Shown: piece after piece, positions 25,949 to 34,090 of the stretch
How positions within the stretch are numbered: the first letter of the stretch is position 1
Layout: every line of letters starts with the position of its first letter
DNA from: Phascolarctobacterium sp.
GTDB lineage: Bacteria > Bacillota > Negativicutes > Acidaminococcales > Acidaminococcaceae
Reading direction: 5' to 3'
Length of the DNA stretch: 51,422 nucleotides
Assembly (NCBI GenBank): GCA_017623055.1
Contig: JAGAPX010000024.1
Span: forward strand, 1-51,422
Translations under genes and position numbers: made by a program
The notes under the pieces: model-generated
The model's input: only the letters and a program-made list of their open reading frames with translations
Told to the model about the DNA's origin: nothing
Databases searched by the model: none

Positions 25949-27601
25949 ATGCTATTAGGTATTGACGTGGGCGGTACTTTTACTGACGCTGTTGTGATTG
26001 CTGATAAGGAAATTTTGGCGCAGGCAAAGGTTCCTACGAACCACGAGGATGTTTTGCAAAGCATTTTGGCGGCGCTGGACAAGGTGCTGTTGGACGGAGT
26101 TGCCCAAAAATTACAGCGGGTAGTTATTTCCAGCACCATTGTTACCAACGCTTTAACAGAAAATAAAATTGACCCTGTGTTCCTGGCAGTTATGACTGGT
26201 CCCGGTATGAACGTGAAGGGTAAGTTCCCGGTGACTCCTTATTACGTAAGTGGTTACGTAGACCACCGTGGTAAGATTACGGCGCAGATTGATTGGACTA
26301 AGCATCGTGATTTGCTGAATACAAAGGGTAGTGGCGTGTGTGCAGTAAGCGGTAAGTTTGCAGTGCGCCAACCTCAAAACGAATATTTGCTGGAACACGA
26401 GCTGAGGAAGTGCGGTTATAAAAAAGTTTTCTTAGGCAGTGAGCTTAGTGGTGAGCTGAACTTTGTGCGTCGTACTAACTCTGCTTATTTTGCTGCTGCT
26501 GTGTATAAGGTTTTTGATAAGTTCTGCCAAAAGGTGCAGCTTGCTTTGGGTAACAGGGGCATTACTGCTCCCGTACATGTTTTGAAGGCTGACGGTGGTA
26601 CGTTGCCCTTAAGTGTTGCCTTGGAGCAACCTGTTGAAGCAGTGTTTACTGGCCCTGCGGCTTCTGTTCTTGGTATTGAAGCCCTTGCTGCTCCCGAAGT
26701 GAACAGCATTTCTTTAGACGTTGGTGGCACTACAACTGACATTGCCTTTTGGGAAAATGGTTTGCCCTTAATGGCGAAGCGTGGTGCCAGCATTAATGGT
26801 TATCCTACTGCGGTGCGTGCCTTCCATATGCGTAGCATTGGTATTGGTGGCGATAGCAGGATTACGAAATTGGCAGATGGTAATTACCAAGTTGGTCCTG
26901 AACGTGAGGGGCCTGCTGTTGCCATCGGAGGAAGCGTTGCAACTTTAAGTGACGCTCTTATCGTGGCTGGGTATGTTAGCTTTGGCGAGCCTGCTAAATC
27001 TTACGAGGCTATTGCTAAACTTGGAGGCGAGCCTGCAGTCGAAGCTGGCAAGATTGTGGCAAGTGCTGTGGCGCAGATTACTGCGACCATTAAAGATATG
27101 CTGGTGGAATGGGCGAAGCAGCCTGTTTACACCGTTGATGACGTTATTCGTGGTACGGAGTTTGAGCCTGACCAATTAATTGGCGTAGGTGGCGGTAGTC
27201 TTGGCTTGGTAAAAGCTGTGGGCGAAGCTATGAGCTTGCCTGTAGAAATTCCTCAAGGCGCAATGGTTGCCAACGCAATTGGCGCAGCCTTGGCAAGACC
27301 TACCTTATCCGCAGGCTTACGTGCTGATACTACGGATGGCTATTACATTATTCCTGAAAGCGGTAAGCGTGAACGCTTGCCAAGCGGTTTTGGACAAAGA
27401 GTTGCAGAAAAAATCTTGGCAGATTGGCTGCACAAGCAAGCAGCAGATTGGCAGCTTCCGGGACAGGAGGTTGAGCTGATTAGCTGCGAACATTTCCGTA
27501 CAATCCATAGCTATTACGATACGGGGGACATCTTTAATTTAAGGATGCAGCTGAAGCCCGGTATCTTACATAAAATTAGTGGCAGGGAGGTAGAATTATG
27601 A
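25949..27601 (+). CDS. Hydantoinase/oxoprolinase family protein (HyuA-like)
   Basis: A 550-aa protein of the ASKHA-type hydantoinase A/oxoprolinase family, ATP-dependent ring-opening enzymes for hydantoins or 5-oxoproline. The N-terminal phosphate-binding motif LGIDVGGTFTDAVV and the second one ISLDVGGTTTDIAFWENG (about residues 251-268) are clear, with FTGPAASVLG between. It is shorter than classic HyuA (near 690 aa). No HyuB partner is next to it; instead a histone-deacetylase-fold hydrolase overlaps its end by 4 bases. GGAGG precedes ATG 25949. Substrate unknown; a link with the unrelated M20 hydantoinase/carbamoylase at 45527 is only suggestive. Confidence 0.88.
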   Translation: MLLGIDVGGTFTDAVVIADKEILAQAKVPTNHEDVLQSILAALDKVLLDGVAQKLQRVVISSTIVTNALTENKIDPVFLAVMTGPGMNVKGKFPVTPYYVSGYVDHRGKITAQIDWTKHRDLLNTKGSGVCAVSGKFAVRQPQNEYLLEHELRKCGYKKVFLGSELSGELNFVRRTNSAYFAAAVYKVFDKFCQKVQLALGNRGITAPVHVLKADGGTLPLSVALEQPVEAVFTGPAASVLGIEALAAPEVNSISLDVGGTTTDIAFWENGLPLMAKRGASINGYPTAVRAFHMRSIGIGGDSRITKLADGNYQVGPEREGPAVAIGGSVATLSDALIVAGYVSFGEPAKSYEAIAKLGGEPAVEAGKIVASAVAQITATIKDMLVEWAKQPVYTVDDVIRGTEFEPDQLIGVGGGSLGLVKAVGEAMSLPVEIPQGAMVANAIGAALARPTLSAGLRADTTDGYYIIPESGKRERLPSGFGQRVAEKILADWLHKQAADWQLPGQEVELISCEHFRTIHSYYDTGDIFNLRMQLKPGILHKISGREVEL

Positions 27602-28914
27602 AGAACACTCTCGGTTTAGTATTTTTCCCTGCATTTGATTGGATGATTAGCCCCACTCACCCCGAAAGGCAGGAGCGTTTGTTATACACTCGCGACCAGC
27701 TGGAGGAAGAGGGTTTGTTTGACTGCGAGGAGATTAAAGAATATCGTCCTCGCTTGGCGCAGATAAATGATTTACAGCGTGCCCACATTGGCGTACCGGG
27801 AATCGCCCGTCTGATTACGCCTGCTCACCTTGCTTCTGCTGGCGGTTGCCTTACTGCCGCTGATGCAGTTATGCGTGGGGAGGTTAAGCGTGCTTTCGCA
27901 CTTGTGCGCCCGCCCGGACATCATGCCATGCGCGTTGTCCACGGTATTCGTGGATTTTGTACTGTCAATATTGAAGCAATAATGGTAGAATATTTAAGGA
28001 GCCGTTATGGCGTGAAGCGTATTGCCGTAATTGATACGGACGTGCATCACGGCGATGGTTCGCAGGATGTGTTCTATCACGACCCGAATACTTTGTATAT
28101 TTCCTTCCATCAGGATGGACGTACCTTGTATCCGGGAACAGGTTTCCCCGAAGAAGCAGGCAGCCCCGGTGCTTGGGGTACCAATATTAATTTGCCCTTG
28201 CTTCCGGGAACAGGCGACGAAGGCTTACACCGCTTGTATGATGGCTTGATTAGCCATATTTTGGAAGATTTCAAACCGGAGCTGATTATTAACTCCGCTG
28301 GTCAGGATAACCATTTTTCTGACCCCTTGGCTTCCATGGCGGTTACAGCCCAAGGCTACGCCCGCTTAGCAGATAAATTGCAGGCGGATATTGCAGTGCT
28401 GGAAGGCGGTTACTCCGTTGAAAGTGCTTTGCCCTATGTCAATACAGGCATTATTCTTGCTATGGCAGGTATGGATTATAGCAAAGTGCTGGAGCCTGAC
28501 ATGAGCGAATTGCGTAAGCAGGACCCACGTTGTAACAAACGTGTTGACCAGCTTATTGAGCAAGTAGGCAACCTGTACTTTAATCGTGAGAGTACCAAAA
28601 AAGAACTGCTGCAAAAATGCAATGGCGTTTGGCAGCGCAAGAAGCACATTTATTATGATGAAGAAGGAATTCGCGAACAGCAGGTAGAGACCATTCGTTA
28701 CTGCAATAGCTGTAGCGGTTACTTTACCATCCAGACTGCGGCAGAGGATACCCGCTTTGGTGACCAAAGTGCGTTTATCGTTTGCCTGCCGCGAGATATT
28801 TGCCCCTCTTGCAGGCAAAAAGCTTATGACGAAGCACTGCGAGAGAAAAAAACGAAGCGTTGGCAATACGTTTTCGTTCAGCAAATTGTGGATGGGTTCA
28901 TCGAAACAATTTAG
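27598..28914 (+). CDS. Histone-deacetylase-family amidohydrolase with C-terminal zinc-ribbon-like domain
   Basis: A 438-aa protein. Residues 1-295 form the HDAC/acetylpolyamine amidohydrolase fold with RPPGHHA (H108/H109), DTDVHHGDG (zinc ligands D148 and H150), SAGQDNHFSDPL (D237) and LEGGYS (Y272). Bacterial members deacetylate polyamines, acetoin-related proteins or small amides. The C-terminal ~140 residues are extra, with two CxxC pairs (C369/C372 and C402/C405) that look like a zinc ribbon. It overlaps the HyuA-like gene in ATGA, so the two are translated together and probably act on a common substrate. Confidence 0.88.
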   Translation: MKNTLGLVFFPAFDWMISPTHPERQERLLYTRDQLEEEGLFDCEEIKEYRPRLAQINDLQRAHIGVPGIARLITPAHLASAGGCLTAADAVMRGEVKRAFALVRPPGHHAMRVVHGIRGFCTVNIEAIMVEYLRSRYGVKRIAVIDTDVHHGDGSQDVFYHDPNTLYISFHQDGRTLYPGTGFPEEAGSPGAWGTNINLPLLPGTGDEGLHRLYDGLISHILEDFKPELIINSAGQDNHFSDPLASMAVTAQGYARLADKLQADIAVLEGGYSVESALPYVNTGIILAMAGMDYSKVLEPDMSELRKQDPRCNKRVDQLIEQVGNLYFNRESTKKELLQKCNGVWQRKKHIYYDEEGIREQQVETIRYCNSCSGYFTIQTAAEDTRFGDQSAFIVCLPRDICPSCRQKAYDEALREKKTKRWQYVFVQQIVDGFIETI

Positions 28915-28927
28915 TGAGGTTTAAAAG

Positions 28928-29521
28928 GTGATTAAAGAATTAGTAATTGCTACCCGTAATTTGGGTAAGCTGGAAGAATTTAAGGTATTGATGAAAGATT
29001 TGCCCATTGAAATTAAATGCTTGGCAGATTTTGACGCAATCGAGGAGCCTGCGGAAACAGGTCGCACCTTTGCGGCTAATGCTCGCATGAAGGCGCAGTA
29101 CTATGCTAAAAAAACTGGTGTACCCTGCATTGCAGATGATAGCGGTTTGGAAGTACAAGCCTTGGACGGTGCACCCGGTGTACGTAGCGCTCGTTATGCC
29201 GGTGAAAAGGCTACTGACGCAGAAAACAACGAAAAGCTTTTGCACATCATGAAGTTCCAAGTAAAACGTACCTGTCGTTTCCGTTGCGCTTTGGCGGTGG
29301 CTTTGCCTAATGGCAAGGTGCTTCACGAGGTTGACGGCATCTGCGAAGGTATGCTGCTTCACGCTCCCTTGGGCGAAGGCGGCTTTGGTTATGACCCGCT
29401 GTTCTGGTCCACAGAACTGCATAAGGGTATGGCAGAAGCAAGCATGCAAGAAAAAAATAAGATTAGCCATCGTGGCAAAGCAATCCGTAAATTGGTAGCT
29501 TTGTGGGAAAAGAAAAAATGA
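28928..29521 (+). CDS. rdgB: XTP/dITP pyrophosphatase (RdgB/HAM1)
   Basis: House-cleaning enzyme that hydrolyses non-canonical purine nucleotides (dITP, XTP). The 197-aa protein has ATRNLGKLEEF at the start, TFAANARMKA, IADDSGLEV, GAPGVRSARYAG, GEGGFGYDPLF and SHRGKA, in order. The start is GTG 28928, 13 bases after the preceding gene; GAGG lies about 9 bases upstream. Its end overlaps the next gene by 4 bases. Confidence 0.96.
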   Translation: MIKELVIATRNLGKLEEFKVLMKDLPIEIKCLADFDAIEEPAETGRTFAANARMKAQYYAKKTGVPCIADDSGLEVQALDGAPGVRSARYAGEKATDAENNEKLLHIMKFQVKRTCRFRCALAVALPNGKVLHEVDGICEGMLLHAPLGEGGFGYDPLFWSTELHKGMAEASMQEKNKISHRGKAIRKLVALWEKKK

Positions 29522-30033
29522 AGATAGGTATTATTGGTGATACTCACGGTAGCCAACAGGCGATACGCAAAGCAGTACAGCTGTTGCCTCCTGTAGAATT
29601 ACTTTTACATACTGGTGATTACGCTCCTGACGCAAATGTACTGGAAACTTTGACAGGCTTACCTGTGATAAAGGTTAGTGGCAATTGTGATAGGGATGGC
29701 TTGGCAAACCCTGATGAAATTTTTGAACGTGAAGGCTTTAATATTTGGCTGACCCACGGTCATAAATATTTTCATCACGGAGATGTAGGTGAGCTTGCCT
29801 GGTGGGCACATCGTTTGGAAACAAGCATTGTAGTTTATGGACACACCCACGTTCCCATGGCGAAGTGGTACGGTGACGTACTGCTCATCAACCCGGGAAG
29901 CCCTGCCCGCCCTCGTGGTGGCAGTAAGCCAAGCTTTGCGGTGCTTACCTTAAACGCAGGTGAGAAGCCACAAGTAGAGCTTATTGAACTGCCCATGGAG
30001 GAGCCTAAAATCTATTCTGCCTTTGCAAAATAG
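29518..30033 (+). CDS. YfcE/MJ0936-type metallophosphoesterase
   Basis: A 171-aa calcineurin-like phosphodiesterase. Metal ligands are seen in IGDTHG, HTGDYAPD, VSGNCD, LTHGHK and VYGHTHVP. Family members hydrolyse artificial phosphodiesters in vitro; the natural substrate is unclear. It starts in an ATGA overlap with rdgB, a pairing seen in many Firmicutes, which suggests co-translation. No clear terminator follows. Confidence 0.92.
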   Translation: MKIGIIGDTHGSQQAIRKAVQLLPPVELLLHTGDYAPDANVLETLTGLPVIKVSGNCDRDGLANPDEIFEREGFNIWLTHGHKYFHHGDVGELAWWAHRLETSIVVYGHTHVPMAKWYGDVLLINPGSPARPRGGSKPSFAVLTLNAGEKPQVELIELPMEEPKIYSAFAK

Positions 30034-30130
30034 CAGTGAAGTTTTGCGAGGACAGCGCTTTAATTGTACGACTATTTTATAATTTGTTAAAAAGTATTTG
30101 CATATTTTTAAATTTGTGTAGACTAAAAAC

Positions 30131-30159
30131 TTGCAAATGTACACTATTTATTTTACAAT
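30131..30159 (+). promoter_or_regulatory. Promoter of the malic enzyme-fumarase operon
   Basis: TTGCAA (30131-30136), 17-base spacer, TACAAT (30154-30159), 41 bases before the start codon. Confidence 0.7.
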
Positions 30160-30200
30160 GGAAGTGTCACTAATATCATAAACTTAGGAGGATTTATATT

Positions 30201-31427
30201 ATGACCTTACGTGATGAAGCTATCAAATTACATTTGGATAACAACGGTAAAATTAAAGTTGTTAGCAAAGTACCCATTGAAAACCGCCATGACCTTTCCT
30301 TGGCATATACTCCTGGTGTTGCAGAACCCTGCAAAGACATTAAAGAAGATAAAAACCTTTCCTTTGAATATACTTGCCGTGGCAATATGATTGCTGTAGT
30401 TTCTGACGGTACCCGCGTACTTGGCTTGGGCGACATTGGTCCTGAAGCTGGTATTCCCGTTATGGAAGGCAAAGCAGCTCTCTTCAAAACCTTTGCTGAT
30501 GTTGATGCTGTTCCAGTTTGCTTGGGCACTAAAGACCCGGACGAAATCGTTAAAACCGTTAAATATTTGGAACCCAACTATGCAGGCATCAACCTGGAAG
30601 ACATCTCTTCCCCGAAATGCTATGACATTGAAGACCGCCTGAAAGAAATCTGCGATATCCCCGTATTCCATGATGACCAACACGGTACTGCAATTGCTTG
30701 TCTTTCTGCTGTAATGGGCGCACTGCGTTTCGTTAAAAAAGACTTCCAAACTGCTAAATTCGTAGTTAATGGCTGTGGTGCTGCTGGTAGTGCTATTGGT
30801 CGCTTGCTGGTAAACATGGGCGCACAAAACGTAATCATGGTTGACCGTTGGGGCGCTCTCTATGAAGGCATTGACGTACAACTTGACCGCATCCAAACTT
30901 ATCTTGCAACCGTAACCAACAAAGATAAAGTACAAGGCGTTTTGGCTGACGTTGCTAAAGGCGCTGACGTTTTGATTGGTGTATCTGCTCCTAACGTATT
31001 CACCAAAGAAATTATGCAAAGCATGGCTAAAGACGCTGTTGTTTTCGCATTGGCTAACCCTGTTCCCGAAACCACTTACGATTTGGCTAAAGAAGCTGGC
31101 GTAGCAGTTGCTGGTACCGGCCGCAGTGACAGACCGAACCAAGTTAACAACGTAACCGTATTCCCGGGCGTATTCCGCGGCGCTATCGACGTTCGTGCTC
31201 GCGCTATTACCGAAGATATGAAAGTTGCTGCTGTTTGGGCAATCGTTGATTTGATTGACGAAAAAGACCTGCGCGAAGACTATGTTGTTCCCGATGCATT
31301 TGACCCGCGCGTAGCTCCGGCTGTAGCTGCTGCTGTAGCTAAAGTTGCTATTGAAAAAGGCTTGGCTCGTAAAATCGTTGACCCTGAAGAAGTAAAAGCT
31401 AATACCTTGAAACGTGTTGGCCGCTAA
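30201..31427 (+). CDS. NAD(P)-dependent malic enzyme (oxaloacetate-decarboxylating)
   Basis: Converts malate to pyruvate and CO2 with reduction of NAD(P). The 408-aa short-form enzyme has LAYTPGVAEPC, GDIGPEAGIPVMEGK, the catalytic region CYDIEDRLKEICDIPVFHDDQHGT (shown here in parts: HDDQHGTAIA), and a Rossmann fold VVNGCGAAGSAIGRLL (about residues 189-204). No phosphotransacetylase domain is attached. AGGAGG precedes ATG 30201. It leads an operon with the two fumarase subunits, so fumarate, malate and pyruvate are linked, fitting a succinate/propionate-type fermenter. Cofactor preference is not decidable here. Confidence 0.95.
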   Translation: MTLRDEAIKLHLDNNGKIKVVSKVPIENRHDLSLAYTPGVAEPCKDIKEDKNLSFEYTCRGNMIAVVSDGTRVLGLGDIGPEAGIPVMEGKAALFKTFADVDAVPVCLGTKDPDEIVKTVKYLEPNYAGINLEDISSPKCYDIEDRLKEICDIPVFHDDQHGTAIACLSAVMGALRFVKKDFQTAKFVVNGCGAAGSAIGRLLVNMGAQNVIMVDRWGALYEGIDVQLDRIQTYLATVTNKDKVQGVLADVAKGADVLIGVSAPNVFTKEIMQSMAKDAVVFALANPVPETTYDLAKEAGVAVAGTGRSDRPNQVNNVTVFPGVFRGAIDVRARAITEDMKVAAVWAIVDLIDEKDLREDYVVPDAFDPRVAPAVAAAVAKVAIEKGLARKIVDPEEVKANTLKRVGR

Positions 31428-31437
31428 GGAGGCAACT

Positions 31438-32283
31438 ATGAGAGAGATTAATGTTAGTGAAGTAACTAAAGTTGTAAGTCAACTGTGCAAAGATTCCTGC
31501 TACTATCTGCCGGAAGAACTGCTTGCAAAACTGAAAGCATCCATTGACACCGAAGAATCTCCCCTTGGTAAAGAAATCTTAACCACCATCGTAGAAAACG
31601 CTGAACTGGCAAGACGTAAAGACGTACCTATCTGCCAAGACACCGGTTTGACCGTAGTGTTCATGGATATTGGTCAAGACGTACACTTTGTTGGTGGCGA
31701 TTTATACACTGCAATTCACGCTGGTGTAGCTGATGGTTATGTAAATGGCTATCTGCGTAAATCTTCTGTTGATGATCCTCTGTTCATCCGCAAAAACACC
31801 AACGACAATACTCCGGCAATCATTCACACCACCATCGTACCTGGCGATAAAGTAAAAATTACTGTATCTCCCAAAGGTTGTGGTAGTGAAAACATGGGCG
31901 CACTGAAAATGCTGAAACCTGCTGACGGCGTTGAAGGCGTTATCAAATTTGTTGTTGACACCGTGCGTAGTGCTGGTCCTAACCCCTGCCCGCCTGTAAC
32001 TGTAGGCGTAGGCATTGGCGGTAACATGGAAAAAGCAGCTCTCTTGGCAAAATATTCCTTGAGCCGTAAGGTTGGCGAGCACAATCCCAATCCTCAATAC
32101 GCTGAACTGGAAAAAACTTTGCTTGAACTTGTTAACAAAACTGGCGTAGGTCCTTCCGGTTTGGGCGGCAGCACCACTGCTGTTGCAGTAAACATTGAAT
32201 ATGCACCTACTCACATTGGCGGTATGCCCGTTGCTGTAAACTTAAACTGCCACGCTGCACGTCGTGCAGAAGCTGAAATATAA
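31438..32283 (+). CDS. Class I fumarate hydratase, alpha subunit
   Basis: A 281-aa alpha subunit of the oxygen-sensitive 4Fe-4S fumarase (TtdA/FumA N-terminal type), which hydrates fumarate to malate. Cluster cysteines are likely those in PICQDTG, SPKGCGSEN and NPCPP. GLGGSTTAVAV near the C-terminus is typical. ATG 31438 has AAGGAGG; an in-frame TTG further up overlaps the malic enzyme gene and lacks a site. A related use on tartrate cannot be excluded, but the operon with malic enzyme favours fumarate. Confidence 0.94.
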   Translation: MREINVSEVTKVVSQLCKDSCYYLPEELLAKLKASIDTEESPLGKEILTTIVENAELARRKDVPICQDTGLTVVFMDIGQDVHFVGGDLYTAIHAGVADGYVNGYLRKSSVDDPLFIRKNTNDNTPAIIHTTIVPGDKVKITVSPKGCGSENMGALKMLKPADGVEGVIKFVVDTVRSAGPNPCPPVTVGVGIGGNMEKAALLAKYSLSRKVGEHNPNPQYAELEKTLLELVNKTGVGPSGLGGSTTAVAVNIEYAPTHIGGMPVAVNLNCHAARRAEAEI

Positions 32284-32293
32284 GGAGGGTATT

Positions 32294-32857
32294 ATGAGCG
32301 AAGCTACTATTAAATACATTAAAGCTCCTCTGAGTGCAGAAACTGTTAAAGAACTGCGCGCAGGTGATGTGGTTCGCATTAGCGGCTACATTTATACCGC
32401 TCGTGACGCTGCTCACAAACGTTTGACTGAAGCGTTGGCACGTGGCGAAGAATTACCCTTGGATTTGAAAGATAACGTAATTTACTATGTTGGTCCTTCT
32501 CCCACCAAACCGGGCGAAGTAGTTGGCAGTGCTGGCCCCACCACCAGTGGTCGTATGGATAAATACACTCCGACCATGATTCAACAAGGTATGCGTGGCA
32601 TGATTGGCAAAGGCTTGCGTAGCCAAGAAGTTATTGACGCGTGCAAAGAATACGGCGCAGTTTACTTTGCTGCTGTTGGCGGCGCTGCAGCTGTAATCGC
32701 TCAATCCATCAAAGGCGAAGAAATGATTGCTTACGAAGACCTTGGTCCTGAAGCAATCCGTCGCTACGAAGTAGAAGACTTCCCTGCAATCGTAGTTATC
32801 GACGCAGAAGGCAACGACTTCTACAAAGTTGGTATCGCTAAATATAGCAAAGAGTAA
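32294..32857 (+). CDS. Class I fumarate hydratase, beta subunit
   Basis: The 187-aa beta subunit (FumA C-terminal/TtdB type) supplies the swivelling domain that completes the active site. It shows LRAGDVVRISGYIYTARDAAHKRL (in parts: GYIYTARDAAHKR), GPTTSGRMD, MIGKG and AAVGGAAAVIAQ. ATG 32294 has AAGGAGG 6 bases upstream, 10 bases after the alpha subunit. A terminator follows directly. Confidence 0.94.
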   Translation: MSEATIKYIKAPLSAETVKELRAGDVVRISGYIYTARDAAHKRLTEALARGEELPLDLKDNVIYYVGPSPTKPGEVVGSAGPTTSGRMDKYTPTMIQQGMRGMIGKGLRSQEVIDACKEYGAVYFAAVGGAAAVIAQSIKGEEMIAYEDLGPEAIRRYEVEDFPAIVVIDAEGNDFYKVGIAKYSKE

Positions 32858-32869
32858 TAAATGTTACAC

Positions 32870-32904
32870 AAAGAGGAACAGATTTGGTCTGTTCCTCTTT
32901 TTTT
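32870..32904 (+). terminator. Terminator after the fumarase genes
   Basis: Perfect 13-base stem AAAGAGGAACAGA / TCTGTTCCTCTTT with a T run. Confidence 0.92.
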
Positions 32905-32914
32905 GAAAATTTTG

Positions 32915-32943
32915 TTGACAAATTATATTACATAAGTTAGTAT
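32915..32943 (+). promoter_or_regulatory. Promoter of the S-box-metQ transcript
   Basis: TTGACA (32915-32920), 17-base spacer, TAGTAT (32938-32943), 20 bases before the riboswitch. Confidence 0.65.
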
Positions 32944-32962
32944 TATCTCAATTACAGACACA

Positions 32963-33099
32963 CTCTTATCAAGAGTGACCGAGGGAACAGGCCCTATGAC
33001 GTCCGGCAACCAAGCTTAGGCTATGGTGCTACATCCTGCAAGATTATCTTGAAAGATGAGAGGAAGGCACGACGCTCTTTCCTCGGAAAGAGTTTTTTT
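32963..33099 (+). promoter_or_regulatory. SAM-I (S-box) riboswitch with terminator
   Basis: The aptamer runs from CTCTTATC (32963-32970), which pairs with GATGAGAG (33055-33062) to form P1. The conserved core AGAGTGACCGAGGGAACAG, CCTATGACGTCCGGCAACC and GGTGCTACATCC lies inside. The expression platform is a terminator CTCTTTC / GAAAGAG (33075-33092) with a T7 run. SAM binding should stop transcription of metQ. Confidence 0.95.
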
Positions 33100-33147
33100 G
33101 TTGCAGTATACTCTGAGAGTTGTGTTAAAGAAAAGGAGTGAAAGTAT

Positions 33148-33954
33148 ATGAAAAAATTATTTATCGCAGCATTGGCATTGTTGGCAATCGCTATGGTAGC
33201 AGTTGGTTGTGGCGGCGACAAAAAAGCTGAAAAAGCTGCAGCTCTGAAAGTTGGCGCAACTCCGGTTCCCCACGCAGAAATTTTGAACTTCATTAAACCC
33301 AACCTTGAAAAACAAGGCGTTAAAATGGAAGTTATCGAATTTAGCGACTACGTAAAACCCAATCTGTCCTTGAATGACAAAGAAATCGACGCTAACTTCT
33401 TCCAACATGATCCGTATCTGGCAATCTTCGTAAACGACCGCAAATTACCGTTGGCTTCCGCTGGTAAAGTTCACATTGAACCTATGGGCGTTTACTCCAA
33501 AACCATTAAAGATATCAAAGCTGTTCCCGATGGCGCAAAAATCGCTATCCCCAATGACCCCTCCAATGGTGGCCGTGCATTGGCAATTCTCGAAAGCGCA
33601 AAACTCTTCACCCTTAAACAAGGCGTAGGCGTTAACGCAACTGTTGCTGATATCGTTGACAACCCGAAAAAATTGCAAGTTATCGAAATCGAAGCTGCAT
33701 TGCTCCCGCGTTCCATGGATGATACCGACCTTTCCGTTATCAACTCCAACTTCGCTATGGAAGCTAAACTGAACCCGACTAAAGACGCTATCTTCCAAGA
33801 ACCCAAAGAATCTCCGTATGCTAACATCGTTGCTATCCGTAAAGGCGACGAAAAACGTCCGGAAATTCAAAAGCTTATGAAAGCTTTGCAATCTCCCGAA
33901 GTTAAAAAATTCATCGAAGACAAATATCAAGGTGCTGTAGTTCCTGCTTTCTGA
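33148..33954 (+). CDS. metQ: Methionine ABC transporter substrate-binding lipoprotein
   Basis: Binds methionine outside the inner membrane and delivers it to a MetNI permease. The 268-aa protein has a lipoprotein signal peptide with cysteine at residue 21 (VAVGCGG) and NlpA/MetQ family sequence (KVGATPVPHAEIL, EFSDYVKPNLSL, DANFFQHDPYL, IAIPNDPSNGGRAL). It is directly under S-box control. No metN or metI gene is next to it; it is flanked by a terminator and an rRNA methylase gene, so the permease must be elsewhere. Confidence 0.95.
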   Translation: MKKLFIAALALLAIAMVAVGCGGDKKAEKAAALKVGATPVPHAEILNFIKPNLEKQGVKMEVIEFSDYVKPNLSLNDKEIDANFFQHDPYLAIFVNDRKLPLASAGKVHIEPMGVYSKTIKDIKAVPDGAKIAIPNDPSNGGRALAILESAKLFTLKQGVGVNATVADIVDNPKKLQVIEIEAALLPRSMDDTDLSVINSNFAMEAKLNPTKDAIFQEPKESPYANIVAIRKGDEKRPEIQKLMKALQSPEVKKFIEDKYQGAVVPAF

Positions 33955-33978
33955 TTTAATTGGACATTCTGAAATTAT

Positions 33979-34012
33979 AAGACTCCGACTGGTGACGGTC
34001 GGAGTCTTTTGT
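33979..34012 (+). terminator. Terminator after metQ
   Basis: Perfect 11-base stem AAGACTCCGAC / GTCGGAGTCTT with a T-rich tail. Confidence 0.9.
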
Positions 34013-34090
34013 GTGTAATGCATTTTTCCTGTACAGCTTAAAGCTACTGTGATAAACTATATTCATCTTAAAACGAAAGAGGTTTAAGCT

